This document shows positions 25,534-34,359 of a DNA stretch of 64,000 bases, in pieces. Location: the NCBI RefSeq assembly GCF_014648855.1, contig NZ_BMRX01000013.1:62001-126000 (forward strand). The letters are read 5' to 3'. This DNA comes from Streptomyces parvulus. GTDB lineage: Bacteria > Actinomycetota > Actinomycetes > Streptomycetales > Streptomycetaceae. The notes beneath the pieces are model-generated. The model was not told where the DNA came from. It saw only the letters and a program-made list of their open reading frames with translations, and made no database searches. The translations under genes and the position numbers were made by a program. Numbering within the stretch: the stretch's first letter is position 1; each line of letters starts with the position of its first letter.

Positions 25534-26844
25534 ATGCTGGTACTGGCCCTGCGTTCGATCCGGCAGCGCCCCGGACGGTTCCTCGCGACGCTGCTGTCCG
25601 CGTTCCTGGGCGCGGCGATCATCATGACGTTCAACTCGATGCACGACACGGCCGCGGGGGACGGCGTCGACGCGGTCAGCTCGGAGACGCTCGGTACGGC
25701 GGCGGGGGTCGTCGGCGGCTACGGGACCCTGCTGGTGTTCTTCGCGGTCGCCTCGACGCTGACGGTCAACGTGCGCCAGCGCGCCGCCGAACTGGAGCTG
25801 CTGCGCTGCTCGGGGGCGACCCCGGCGCAGATCAAGCGGATGGTCGTGGGTGAGGCGGTGGCCGTCGCGCTGGCGGGCGCCGCGCTGGCGGTCGGCCCCG
25901 CGATGCTCGGCGGGCGGGCGCTGCTGGAGATGTTCCAGGACAGCGGGCAGGTCGCGCGCTCCGTCGACTACGCCTTCGGCCCGATCGCCCTGCTGAGCGG
26001 TGTGGACATCACCCTGGTCGCCGCGGCGGGCGCCGCGTTCCTGGCGGTGCGGCGGGTGACGCGGGGCCGCGGGGAACGGGCGGGGGCCAAGCGCTTCCTC
26101 GCGTACGCGGCACTGGTCGCGGGCGCGGCAGGTGCCGGCTCGACCTTCCTGTCCTCCGCGACGGACGAGGCGCTGATGGCGGCGCCGGCCTACGGCGCGA
26201 TCCTGCTGTCGGTCGGACTCGCGCTGCTGTCGCCGGGGCTGCTGCGGGGCGTGCTGGGGCGGCTGCCGCAGGCCGGCCCGAGCGTCTGGCTGGCCGTGCG
26301 CAATCTGCGCGAGCGGGCCGCGCACCTCGCCGGGATCCTGGTGGCGCTCATCCTGTTCACGGCGGTGTCGACGGCGACGCTCACCATGCAGGCGGTGGAG
26401 AGCGACGCGGTGAAGGCCTCCGGCCTGGTCAAGTCCGTCGACGCCAAGAACCTGGAGACGCTGAACCTGACCGTGGTCGGCATCATCGCGGTGTTCGTCT
26501 GCCTGATGCTGGTGAACTCGCTGTACGCGGCGACGACCTACCGTTCGCGGGAGTTCGGCCAGCAGCGGCTGGCGGGCGCGACCCCCGGGCAGGTACTGCG
26601 CGTGGTGGCCGCGGAGGGCGTGATCCTGACGCTCACCGGGGTGGTGCTCGGCACGGTGGCCGCGCTGGCCGGTGTGGTGCCGTTCACCGTGGTCCGCACC
26701 GACGCGGTGCTGCCGGACCAGTTCGCCGGGGTCTGGCTCGCGATGGTGTCGGTGACGGCGGCGGTGACGCTCGGGACGAGCCTCGCGACGGCCCGCCGGG
26801 TGCTGCGCACGCCCGCGGTGGGGGCGGTGGCGCTCGCCGCGTGA
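25534..26844 (+). CDS. FtsX-like ABC transporter permease
   Basis: This is a 436-residue membrane protein. An N-terminal helix (ALRSIRQRPGRFLATLLSAFLGAAIIM) is followed by a short extracytoplasmic stretch and two FtsX blocks of three to four helices each. These are marked by VRQRAAELELLRCSGATPAQIKRMV near 80-105 and TYRSREFGQQRLAGATPGQVLRVV near 335-360. The duplication of the FtsX block without a large extracellular domain is typical of BceB-like or MacB-like exporters of Streptomyces. It works with the ATPase encoded three bases upstream. Confidence 0.88.
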   Translation: MLVLALRSIRQRPGRFLATLLSAFLGAAIIMTFNSMHDTAAGDGVDAVSSETLGTAAGVVGGYGTLLVFFAVASTLTVNVRQRAAELELLRCSGATPAQIKRMVVGEAVAVALAGAALAVGPAMLGGRALLEMFQDSGQVARSVDYAFGPIALLSGVDITLVAAAGAAFLAVRRVTRGRGERAGAKRFLAYAALVAGAAGAGSTFLSSATDEALMAAPAYGAILLSVGLALLSPGLLRGVLGRLPQAGPSVWLAVRNLRERAAHLAGILVALILFTAVSTATLTMQAVESDAVKASGLVKSVDAKNLETLNLTVVGIIAVFVCLMLVNSLYAATTYRSREFGQQRLAGATPGQVLRVVAAEGVILTLTGVVLGTVAALAGVVPFTVVRTDAVLPDQFAGVWLAMVSVTAAVTLGTSLATARRVLRTPAVGAVALAA

Positions 26845-26931
26845 GCGGATGCGAGGGGATGAGGGGAAGCGGGAAGGGGCGGCCGCCGGACGGCCGTCCC
26901 TTCCGCCCTTTCCGTGACAGCCGGTCTGAAC

Positions 26932-26939
26932 AAGCGCTT
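26932..26939. promoter_or_regulatory. Palindrome AAGCGCTT ahead of the MoxR ATPase gene
   Basis: An 8-bp perfect palindrome sits in an A+T-richer stretch (GAACAAGCGCTTAGATAGG) about 42 bases before the MoxR start. It resembles half-sites of TetR-type operators in Streptomyces, but with one short palindrome this is only suggestive. Confidence 0.25.
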
Positions 26940-26980
26940 AGATAGGGGCGATACGCATCGCAACCGCGCTGGAGGCCCCG

Positions 26981-27838
26981 GTGTTCACTTCCGTCGACGA
27001 CGTCTCCGCACGCCTCGCCGAGACCGGCTACCTGGCGTCGCCCGCGGTCGCCACGACCGTGTTCCTCGCCGCCCGGCTCGGCAAGCCGCTGCTGGTCGAG
27101 GGGCCCGCGGGGGTGGGCAAGACCGAGCTGGCCAAGGCCGTCGCCCGGGTCACCGACGCCCGGCTGGTACGCCTCCAGTGCTACGAGGGCGTCGACGAGT
27201 CCCGGGCGCTGTACGAGTGGAACCACGCCAAGCAGCTGCTGCGCATCAGCGCCGGCCGCGACGAGAGCTGGGACGAGGCGCGGACCGACATCTTCGGCGA
27301 GGAGTTCCTGCTCCCCCGGCCGCTGCTGACCGCGATCCGCGGGGACGACGCCAAGGTGCTCCTGATCGACGAGACCGACAAGGCGGACGTCGAGGTCGAG
27401 GGCCTGCTCCTGGAGGTGCTGAGCGACTTCCAGGTGACGGTGCCGGAGCTGGGCACCGTCACCGCGACCCGCCGGCCCTTCGTCGTCCTCACCTCGAACG
27501 CGAGCCGCGAGCTGTCCGAGGCGCTGCGCCGGCGCTGCCTGTTCCTGCACATCGGGTTCCCGGAGGAGGAGCTGGAGCGGCGGATCGTGCGGCTGAAGGT
27601 GCCGGACCTCGACGAGACCCTGGCCGGCTCCCTGGTGCGGGTGGTGGGCGCGCTGCGCGCCATGGAGCTGCGCAAGGTGCCCTCGGTCGCCGAGACCGTC
27701 GACTGGGCCCGCACCCTGCTCGCGCTCGGCGCGGACACCCTGGACGAGGCCCTCGTGCGCGACACGCTCGGCGTCGTCCTCAAGCATCAGGACGACGTCC
27801 TGCGGGCCGCGGCCAAGCTCGACCTGGACACGCTGTGA
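26981..27838 (+). CDS. MoxR-family AAA+ ATPase
   Basis: This 285-residue AAA+ protein has Walker A EGPAGVGKTE near 41-50, Walker B VLLIDETDKAD near 125, sensor 1 VLTSNASREL near 170 and arginine finger region LRRRCLFLHI near 185. MoxR ATPases act with VWA-domain partners to assemble or activate metal enzymes or cell-surface complexes. The partner here is the CoxE-type gene that overlaps it by four bases. The substrate complex is not encoded nearby. Confidence 0.92.
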   Translation: MFTSVDDVSARLAETGYLASPAVATTVFLAARLGKPLLVEGPAGVGKTELAKAVARVTDARLVRLQCYEGVDESRALYEWNHAKQLLRISAGRDESWDEARTDIFGEEFLLPRPLLTAIRGDDAKVLLIDETDKADVEVEGLLLEVLSDFQVTVPELGTVTATRRPFVVLTSNASRELSEALRRRCLFLHIGFPEEELERRIVRLKVPDLDETLAGSLVRVVGALRAMELRKVPSVAETVDWARTLLALGADTLDEALVRDTLGVVLKHQDDVLRAAAKLDLDTL

Positions 27839-29223
27839 CGACCGGCGTCGCCGAGCGTGTGACGTCGCTGGTGGCGTCGTTGCGGGCGCACGGCGTGCGG
27901 GTGGGCACCGGGGAGAGCGTGGACGCGGCACGCGCGGTGGAGGCCCTCGGTCTGGCCGACCGGGAACTGCTGCGCGAGGGCCTGGCGGCGACCCTGCTGC
28001 ACACGGCGGACCAGCGGCGGGTGTTCGACCCGGTCTTCGACGTGTACTTCCCCCGTGGCGTCGGCGGTCCGGGGACCGGCCCCGCCGGACGGGAGGAACT
28101 GCGCGACCGGCTCGCCGCGGCGCTCGCCGACGACGACCGGACGCTGCTGGCCCGGCTGGCCGGGGAGGCGGTGGACGGGTTCGGCGCCTACGGCTCCTCC
28201 GGTGCGGGCGGCGGCCCCGGCGCGTCCGGCCCCTCCCCCGGCTCGGACGGCTGGTCCTCGCACCAGACGCTCGACCGGCTCCGCCCGCAGACGCTGCTCG
28301 CCCGGGTCCGGGACGATCTGCGGGCGCGTGGTGGCGCCGCGGGTTTCACCGACCGTCTGCTGGAGGACGAGATCCGGCGCCGCATCGAGGTCTTCCGGCG
28401 GCTGGTGGCGGCGGAGGCGCGGCGCCGGGTGGCGGAGCGGCGGGGGCGCGACGAGATCGCCCGGCGCGCCGTCGCCCCGACACCGGACCGCGTCGACTTC
28501 CTGGTCGCCGGGCAGGCCCAACTGGCCGATCTGCGGCGGACGGTGCGGCCCCTGGCGCGCAAGCTCGCCACCCGGCTGACGGCACGGCGCCGCCGCGCCT
28601 CCCGCGGCAGCATCGACCTGCGGCGCACCCTGCGCGGGTCGCTGTCCACGGGCGGCGTGCCGATGAAGCCGGTGCTGCGCCGACGCCGTCCGGTACGGCC
28701 CGAACTGGTGCTGCTGTGCGACGTGTCGGGGTCGGTGGCCGGCTTCTCGGACTTCACCATGCTGCTGGTGCAGGCGTTGCACGACCAGTTCGCCAAGGTG
28801 CGGGTGTTCGCCTTCGTCAACCGGATCGACGAGGTGACCGGGCTCCTCGCGCACGGCACCGCCGACCCGGAGGGACTGGGCGCCCGGATCGGTGCCGAGG
28901 CCCGGCTCACCGGCTGGCACGGCAGCAGCGACTACGGAGTCGCCCTGGGCGAGTTCGCGGAGCGGTACGGCGACGCGGTCGGCCCGCGCACGACGGTGTT
29001 CGTCCTCGGGGACGCCCGGACCAACATGAGCGACCCGAACCTGCCCGCCCTGCGGCGGATCACCGGGCGGGCCCGGCGCGGCTACTGGCTCAACCCCGAG
29101 CCGCGCTCCCGCTGGGGCACCGGCGACTCCGCGGCACCGGCGTACGCCGAGCTGATCGAGATGCACGAGTGCCGCAACGTGCGCCAACTCGGCGCACTGG
29201 TGAGCAGATTGCTGCCGGTGTGA
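27835..29223 (+). CDS. VWA domain-containing CoxE-like protein
   Basis: This 462-residue protein starts at the GTG at 27835, overlapping the MoxR stop. The N-terminal half is helical with a Gly/Ser-rich linker near 120-140. A VWA/CoxE domain occupies about 280-450 with the MIDAS-like DVSGSVAGFSDF near 300 and WHGSSDYGVALGEF near 360. It is the expected partner of the MoxR ATPase. CoxE-type pairs mature molybdenum hydroxylases in some bacteria, but no such enzyme is adjacent, so the target is unknown. Confidence 0.9.
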   Translation: MTTGVAERVTSLVASLRAHGVRVGTGESVDAARAVEALGLADRELLREGLAATLLHTADQRRVFDPVFDVYFPRGVGGPGTGPAGREELRDRLAAALADDDRTLLARLAGEAVDGFGAYGSSGAGGGPGASGPSPGSDGWSSHQTLDRLRPQTLLARVRDDLRARGGAAGFTDRLLEDEIRRRIEVFRRLVAAEARRRVAERRGRDEIARRAVAPTPDRVDFLVAGQAQLADLRRTVRPLARKLATRLTARRRRASRGSIDLRRTLRGSLSTGGVPMKPVLRRRRPVRPELVLLCDVSGSVAGFSDFTMLLVQALHDQFAKVRVFAFVNRIDEVTGLLAHGTADPEGLGARIGAEARLTGWHGSSDYGVALGEFAERYGDAVGPRTTVFVLGDARTNMSDPNLPALRRITGRARRGYWLNPEPRSRWGTGDSAAPAYAELIEMHECRNVRQLGALVSRLLPV

Positions 29224-29227
29224 CGGG

Positions 29228-29587
29228 CTAGTCCGCCTTGGCGTACTCCTTCGCCATGGCGCCCGCGAAGTCGTACACGACGCATTGCGCGTCGCCGACG
29301 ACCCAGGCGTCGTGGCCCGGCGAGCAGACGAACACGTCGCCGGGGCCGACCTCCATGTCGGTGCCGTCGTCCATGCGGACGTGCATGCGTCCCTCCACCA
29401 CGTAGCAGTTGTGATGGATCATGCAGCTGTCGGTGCCCGCGATCGGCGCCACGGACTCCGACCAGCGCCAGCCCGGCTCGAAGGTGGCGACGGCGAAGTC
29501 GAGTCCCGCCATGTGCACGGCCTCGATGTGCCCGCGGGGGAAATCACGCCGCTCGTCGGGTTTGTCGAGCGTCTTCGCCTCCAGCAT
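29228..29587 (-). CDS. Small cupin-domain protein
   Basis: This is a 119-residue single cupin, convergent with the VWA gene (four-base gap). The ATG at 29587 follows GGAGGAG; a longer reading lacks such a site. Cupin motif 1 reads HHNCYVVEGRMHVRMDDG near 65 and motif 2 reads GPGDVFVCSPGHDAWVVG near 85, giving the metal-binding His pattern. Similar proteins appear as cupin_2 or ethanolamine-utilisation-like proteins of unknown substrate. It has no clear operon partner. Confidence 0.82.
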   Translation of the reverse strand: MLEAKTLDKPDERRDFPRGHIEAVHMAGLDFAVATFEPGWRWSESVAPIAGTDSCMIHHNCYVVEGRMHVRMDDGTDMEVGPGDVFVCSPGHDAWVVGDAQCVVYDFAGAMAKEYAKAD

Positions 29588-29676
29588 GACGCTCCTCCTT
29601 TCCCTGGCCTCCCCTGGGCCCACCACTCCATCGTCCGCCTGTCAAGTCGGCTGCGCCATCCGGGGGACGGGTGCGG

Positions 29677-30654
29677 TCAGCGGGGCGGGCCGCAGAGTTC
29701 GGCGAAACGGGCGGCGTCCACGTTGCCGCCGGAGAGGATCACGCCGACCCGGCGGGGCAGGGCGTCGATCCGGCCGGTCAGGAGGGCGGCGAGCGGGGTG
29801 GCGCCGCTGGGTTCGAGGACGGTCTTGAGGCGCTCGAAGGCGAACCGCATCGCCTCCCGGATCTCGTCGTCGGAGACCACCACGACCCCGTCGAGCAGCC
29901 GCCGGTTGACGGAGAACGTCAGCTCGCCGGGGGTGGTCAGGGCCTGGCCGTCGGCGATGGTGCGCGGCACGGGCACGGTGACGCGGCGGCCCGCCGCGAG
30001 GGAACGCCGGGTGTCGTCACCGGCCTCCGGCTCGACGCCGATCACCCGGGTGGCGGGGTGCAGCCCCTTGACGGCGGTGGCGCTCCCGGCGATCAGTCCC
30101 CCGCCGCCCACCGGTGCGACCAGCGCGTCCAGGTCACCGGTCTCCTCGACGAGTTCGAGGGCGGCGGTGCCCTGTCCGGCGATGACGTCCGGGTGCTCGT
30201 AGGGCGGGATCAGGGTGAGGCCCCGGTCGGCGGCCAGGGCCTCGGCGACGGCCACCCGGTCCCCGGTGTAGCGGTCGTAGGTGACGATCTCCGCCCCGTA
30301 CCCCTCGGTGGCCGCGCGCTTGGAGGGCGGGGCGTCCTCGGGCATGACGATCACCGCGGTGGTGCCCAGTTCGCGGGCGGCGAGGGCGACGGCCTGCGCG
30401 TGGTTCCCGGAGGAGTAGGCCGCTATGCCCCGGGACAGCCGCTCCGGCGTGAGGCGGGAGGCCGCGTGGTAGGCGCCGCGGAACTTGAAGGCGCCGACCC
30501 GCTGGTGGTTCTCGCACTTGAGGAAGACCTCGGCGCCGACGAGGGCGTCCAGGGTGCGGGAGCGCAGCACCGGCGTGCGGTGCGCGACACCCTCGATGCG
30601 GGCGGCGGCGGCCCGTACGTCGTCGAGGGTGACCGGCGCGGTGGTGGTCGTCAC
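29677..30654 (-). CDS. Threonine/hydroxyaspartate ammonia-lyase type PLP enzyme
   Basis: This is a 325-residue fold-type II PLP enzyme without the C-terminal ACT regulatory domain of biosynthetic IlvA. The PLP lysine lies in GAFKFRGAYHA near 52-62, and GGGGLIAG near 180 binds the phosphate. Size and pattern fit catabolic threonine dehydratase, serine racemase or threo-3-hydroxyaspartate ammonia-lyase. The GTG start at 30654 follows GGAGG and overlaps the regulator stop. A co-transcribed YheO-type regulator, a family that can sense D-amino acids or related ligands, suggests amino-acid deamination. The exact substrate is open. Confidence 0.87.
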   Translation of the reverse strand: MTTTTAPVTLDDVRAAAARIEGVAHRTPVLRSRTLDALVGAEVFLKCENHQRVGAFKFRGAYHAASRLTPERLSRGIAAYSSGNHAQAVALAARELGTTAVIVMPEDAPPSKRAATEGYGAEIVTYDRYTGDRVAVAEALAADRGLTLIPPYEHPDVIAGQGTAALELVEETGDLDALVAPVGGGGLIAGSATAVKGLHPATRVIGVEPEAGDDTRRSLAAGRRVTVPVPRTIADGQALTTPGELTFSVNRRLLDGVVVVSDDEIREAMRFAFERLKTVLEPSGATPLAALLTGRIDALPRRVGVILSGGNVDAARFAELCGPPR

Positions 30655-31343
30655 GGATGTCCTCCGGCGGGGTCGTCGGCCCGGTCGGTGACGGCGCGGG
30701 CCTGGGAGAGGTAGTGGTAGGCGGAGGCCCGGGAGATGCCGAGCCGCGCGGCGACGTGCTCGACCGAGCGGCGTACGGCGAAGACGCCGCGCCCGTCCAG
30801 GTCGCGGAACAGCTCCAGGCGCCGGTCGCGGTCCAGCGCCGCCCAGCCGGCGCCCCGGCGCAGCGGGTGGGCGTCCACGATGGCCTCGACCACGGCGTCG
30901 ATGTCGTCGGCGAAGGTGGTGGCCGGCGGGTCGGCGGGGATGCCCGCGGTCCCGGCGAGGGCGCCGAGCAGGGCGTGGGCCCGGTCCACGGCCGAGACGT
31001 CCAGGTTGACGCACAGGGCGCCGAACACCGCGCCCGTGGAGTCGCGCAGCACCATCGTCGAGGACTTCAGCAGGGTGCCGCCGTCCGTGCGCGTGACGTA
31101 GTTCAGCTCGTCGCGGGCCTCGTCGCCGCGGGCCAGGACGCGCATGCCGATCTCGCTCATCGCGCCGCCCACGGTCCGTCCGGTCACCGAGCCTGCGACG
31201 GCGACCACCGACCGCTCGGGCTCCCGGTAGTCGTGCAGGACCGCCTCGCAGACCGGCCCGAACGTGGCGGCGATGCCGTCGACGACCGGGCGCAGTGCGG
31301 CGAGGACCGCGTCGCGCTCGGCGTCCAGCGCCGTTTCGCTCAT
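30651..31343 (-). CDS. YheO-type (PAS-like) HTH transcriptional regulator
   Basis: At 230 residues from the ATG at 31343 (AAGGAG five bases ahead), this has an ATG seven codons upstream at 31364 that lacks a ribosome-binding site. The N-terminal YheO/PAS-like domain covers about 15-125 (HDYREPERSVVAVAGSVTGR, then LCVNLDVS). The C-terminal helix-turn-helix is at about 195-220 (VEHVAARLGISRASAYHYL). Relatives such as DauR regulate D-amino-acid or hydroxy-amino-acid catabolism. It precedes and overlaps the dehydratase gene, so it very likely regulates that gene and itself through the palindromes at 31385-31410. Confidence 0.85.
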   Translation of the reverse strand: MSETALDAERDAVLAALRPVVDGIAATFGPVCEAVLHDYREPERSVVAVAGSVTGRTVGGAMSEIGMRVLARGDEARDELNYVTRTDGGTLLKSSTMVLRDSTGAVFGALCVNLDVSAVDRAHALLGALAGTAGIPADPPATTFADDIDAVVEAIVDAHPLRRGAGWAALDRDRRLELFRDLDGRGVFAVRRSVEHVAARLGISRASAYHYLSQARAVTDRADDPAGGHP

Positions 31344-31384
31344 CAGGGCTCCTTGCTCCGACATCGACTGGGTTCAGACTACAC

Positions 31385-31410
31385 GTCCAGCGCCTGGACT
31401 GGGAGTCCAG
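31385..31410. promoter_or_regulatory. Overlapping double palindrome, probable operator of the YheO-type regulator
   Basis: Three alternating arms share a middle element. GTCCAG-CGC-CTGGAC is at 31385-31399 and CTGGACT-GGG-AGTCCAG is at 31394-31410. They lie 42-67 bases upstream of the regulator start, in the divergent region before the methyltransferase gene. Confidence 0.6.
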
Positions 31411-31512
31411 ACCGCGACCTGCGCACGGCGGTCCTGTCAATGCGCTCCCGGGTCTGGCAGCCTTCCCGGCACCTCGCCTCGTCCGAACTCCTCGCACGGA
31501 GGTCGTTCCGCC

Positions 31513-32322
31513 ATGCCCAAGGACGCCAGGTCCCCGAAGAAGCTGCGCAGCAACCGCGCGGCGCTCACGCACAAGGCCCGGTACGCGCTGAGCCACCCCG
31601 AGCGGGTCGTCCCCCACCTCCGCCGGGCCGCGCGGGACGCGTGGCTGCGGCTGCGCCACCCCGACCACGTCGGCTACTACCGGGCGGTGATGGCCTCCGA
31701 CGCGCGGCGCGATCCCGAGGCCGCGGTCGGCAGCCGGTCCCACGACCGCTGGCTCGCGCTCGGCCGGATGCAGTTCGACTACCTCGTCGAGCACGGGCTG
31801 CGCCCGGAGCACCGGATGCTCGACATCGGCTGCGGCAACCTGCGCGGCGGCTGGCGCTTCATCGACCACCTCGACGCGGGCCACTACTACGGCATCGACA
31901 TCTCGCCGGACATCCTGATCGCCGCCAAGCGGACCCTCACCGAGCGCGGGCTCCAGGCCAAGCTGCCCCACCTGACCCTCACCGGCGACCTGCGGCTGGA
32001 CTTCCTGCCCGACGGCCACTTCGACGTGGTCCACGCCCACAGCGTCTTCTCGCACTCCCCGCCACAGGTCATCGACGAGTGCCTTGGCGGCGTGGGCCGC
32101 GTGCTGACCCGCACCGGCTTCTTCGACTTCACCTTCGACCGCACGGAGGGCGCCGAACACCAGGTGCTGCGGGAGGACTTCTACTACCGCACGGACACCC
32201 TGCTGAGCCTGGCCGCCCGGCACGGCCTGCACGCGCGGTTCATGGACGACTGGGAGAAGCGGCCGCACGGCCAGTCCAAGATCAGGGTGAGCCGCTCGCC
32301 GCTGCCGGCACCGCCGCTCTAG
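31513..32322 (+). CDS. Class I SAM-dependent methyltransferase
   Basis: This 269-residue protein starts at an ATG with GGAGG about ten bases upstream. A basic N-terminal region (about 1-60) precedes a Rossmann methyltransferase domain with motif I LDIGCGNLRGG near 99, motif II YGIDIS near 125 and post-motif VVHAHSVFSHSP near 170. The acceptor is unknown. The gene runs divergently from the YheO-type regulator and appears monocistronic. Confidence 0.85.
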   Translation: MPKDARSPKKLRSNRAALTHKARYALSHPERVVPHLRRAARDAWLRLRHPDHVGYYRAVMASDARRDPEAAVGSRSHDRWLALGRMQFDYLVEHGLRPEHRMLDIGCGNLRGGWRFIDHLDAGHYYGIDISPDILIAAKRTLTERGLQAKLPHLTLTGDLRLDFLPDGHFDVVHAHSVFSHSPPQVIDECLGGVGRVLTRTGFFDFTFDRTEGAEHQVLREDFYYRTDTLLSLAARHGLHARFMDDWEKRPHGQSKIRVSRSPLPAPPL

Positions 32323-32494
32323 GGCGTGTCACCACCGGGAGCGGGCCGCCACGGGACCGGCCCCCGCGTCCGTCCGGGTGTGCGCCCGTCCGGGTGTGCG
32401 CCTCCTGTGTGATCATTCCGCACGCCCTGACCGTTTCAGGTGTTTTGTCTGCTTAGCATGCGGGGTCCCCCAGCCCCGTACGAGAGGACACCAG

Positions 32495-34159
32495 ATGGCG
32501 CCCACGGGCCGTCACAGCGCACTGGCCGAGCACGCCTTCTCCCCGCACGACGCGGAGCTGGCCGCCGCCGCCCGGCACCTCGGCCGCAGGCGCTTCCTCA
32601 CCGTGACCGCGGCCGCCGCGGCACTCGCCTTCGCCACCAACCGGCCCGCGCGCGGCGCGGTCGCCGCCCCCGAACGCCGTGCCGCCCGGATCACGAAGGA
32701 CCCCTTCACCCTGGGCGTCGCCTCCGGCGACCCGCTGCCGGACTCGGTGCTGCTGTGGACCCGGCTGGCGCCGGAACCGTTCCTGGAGGACGGCGGGATG
32801 GGCACCGAGCGGGTCGCGGTGGAGTGGGAGGTGGCCTTCGACGAGTACTTCGCGGCGGTCCTGCTCCGGGGCACCGCCGAGGCGCACGCCGAGTACGCCC
32901 ACAGCGTGCACGTCGACGTGAAGGGCCTGACGCCCGGCACCGTCTACTACTACCGCTTCCGCGCCGGCGCCTGGATCAGCCCGGCCGGCCGCACCCGCAC
33001 CGCGCCGCCCGCGAGCAGCCCCACGTCGGGCCTGCGGATCGCGACCGTCGCCTGCCAGGCGTACCAGGACGGCTACTACACCGTGCACCGGCACGTCGCC
33101 GAGGACGACGTCGACGTGGTCTTCCATCTCGGCGACTACCTGTACGAGTACGCGGTGAACTCGGCCGGCGGCGAGCGCCGCTACACCGACGTCACGCTGC
33201 CCGACGTCTTCAACCGGGAGACGATGACCCTGGCGGACTACCGGCTGCGGTACTCCCTCTACAAGAGCGACGAGGACCTCCAGGCCGCGCACGCCGCGCA
33301 CCCGTTCGTCGTCACCTGGGACGACCACGAGACGGAGAACAACTACGCGGGGAGCGTGCCCGAGAACGACGTCCCGCCGGCCGAGTTCCTGCTGCGGCGG
33401 GCCGCCGCCTACCGCGCGTACTGGGAGAACCAGCCGCTGCGCGCCGCCCAGCTGCCCCAGGGCCCGGACGCCAGGCTCTACCGGAGGCTGCACTGGGGCA
33501 CGCTCGCCCAGTTCGACTTCCTCGACACCCGCCAGTACCGCTCCGACCAGGCCTACGACGACCGCCCGCACGCCCCCGGGACCGAGTCCGACGACCCGGC
33601 GCGCACCATGACGGGCGCCGCGCAGGAGCAGTGGCTGCTGGACGGCTGGCAGGGCTCGACCGCGCTGTGGAACGTGATGCCCCAGCAGGTCTGCTTCTCC
33701 CAGCGCAAGTTCGACGACACCGCCGACGCGGCCCTGTCGATGGACGCCTGGGACGGCTACCGCGCCTCGCGCGACCGGGTCGTGGCCGGGGCGAAGGGCG
33801 CCGGGATCGACAACTGGCTGATCCTGACCGGCGACGTGCACGTCGGCTACGCCCTCGACGTCAAGGAGGACTTCGACGACCCGGCGTCGGCCACCGTCGC
33901 CACGGAGGTCACCTGCACCTCGGTGGCCAGCGGCCGGGACGGCGTCGAGCAGCCCGCCAACCACGAGCTGTACCTGCGGGCCAACCCGCACATGAGGTTC
34001 TACAACGGCAAGCGCGGCTACGTCCGGGTGGAACTGGACCGCCAGGCGGCCCACCTCGACTTCCGGACCGTGTCCGCCATCAGCACGCCCGGCGCCGCCA
34101 TCACCACGGCCGCGTCCTTCGTCACGGAGGCGGGCGCGCCCGGGCTGAAGCCCGCCTGA
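32495..34159 (+). CDS. phoD: Secreted alkaline phosphatase D (PhoD)
   Basis: At 554 residues from the ATG at 32495, this has a Tat signal GRRRFLTVTAAAAALAF near 30-46, so it is exported folded. The PhoD N-terminal beta domain (about 70-165, with VASGDPLPDSVLLWTRL) precedes the phosphoesterase domain. That domain has metal motifs FHLGDYLYEY near 215, TWDDHETENNYAG near 278 and ILTGDVHVGYA near 448. The enzyme hydrolyses phosphodiesters and monoesters using Ca/Fe. In Streptomyces phoD is normally PhoP-controlled, but I saw no clear PHO box upstream. Confidence 0.92.
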   Translation: MAPTGRHSALAEHAFSPHDAELAAAARHLGRRRFLTVTAAAAALAFATNRPARGAVAAPERRAARITKDPFTLGVASGDPLPDSVLLWTRLAPEPFLEDGGMGTERVAVEWEVAFDEYFAAVLLRGTAEAHAEYAHSVHVDVKGLTPGTVYYYRFRAGAWISPAGRTRTAPPASSPTSGLRIATVACQAYQDGYYTVHRHVAEDDVDVVFHLGDYLYEYAVNSAGGERRYTDVTLPDVFNRETMTLADYRLRYSLYKSDEDLQAAHAAHPFVVTWDDHETENNYAGSVPENDVPPAEFLLRRAAAYRAYWENQPLRAAQLPQGPDARLYRRLHWGTLAQFDFLDTRQYRSDQAYDDRPHAPGTESDDPARTMTGAAQEQWLLDGWQGSTALWNVMPQQVCFSQRKFDDTADAALSMDAWDGYRASRDRVVAGAKGAGIDNWLILTGDVHVGYALDVKEDFDDPASATVATEVTCTSVASGRDGVEQPANHELYLRANPHMRFYNGKRGYVRVELDRQAAHLDFRTVSAISTPGAAITTAASFVTEAGAPGLKPA

Positions 34160-34359
34160 GCCCGGTCCGGCGGGCGGCCGGGGCCCGCGCGTACTGCACT
34201 TGGCACCCACCGCGTCCCCCATAGCGCGAAAGAGCGCCGCGGCCGGTATCGCCGCCGGCCTTTCCGGCAAGGCCTGTGACCTCGTCCCCGTCGCGCCGTG
34301 ACCCACGGTCGCGCACCGAACACCGCTGTCCCGGACAGCCCTCGAAGGAGGCACATCGC

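Noticed and set aside
32323..32494. PHO boxes before the PhoD gene
   Set aside because: No pair of GTTCACC-like direct repeats is visible in the 170 bases upstream.
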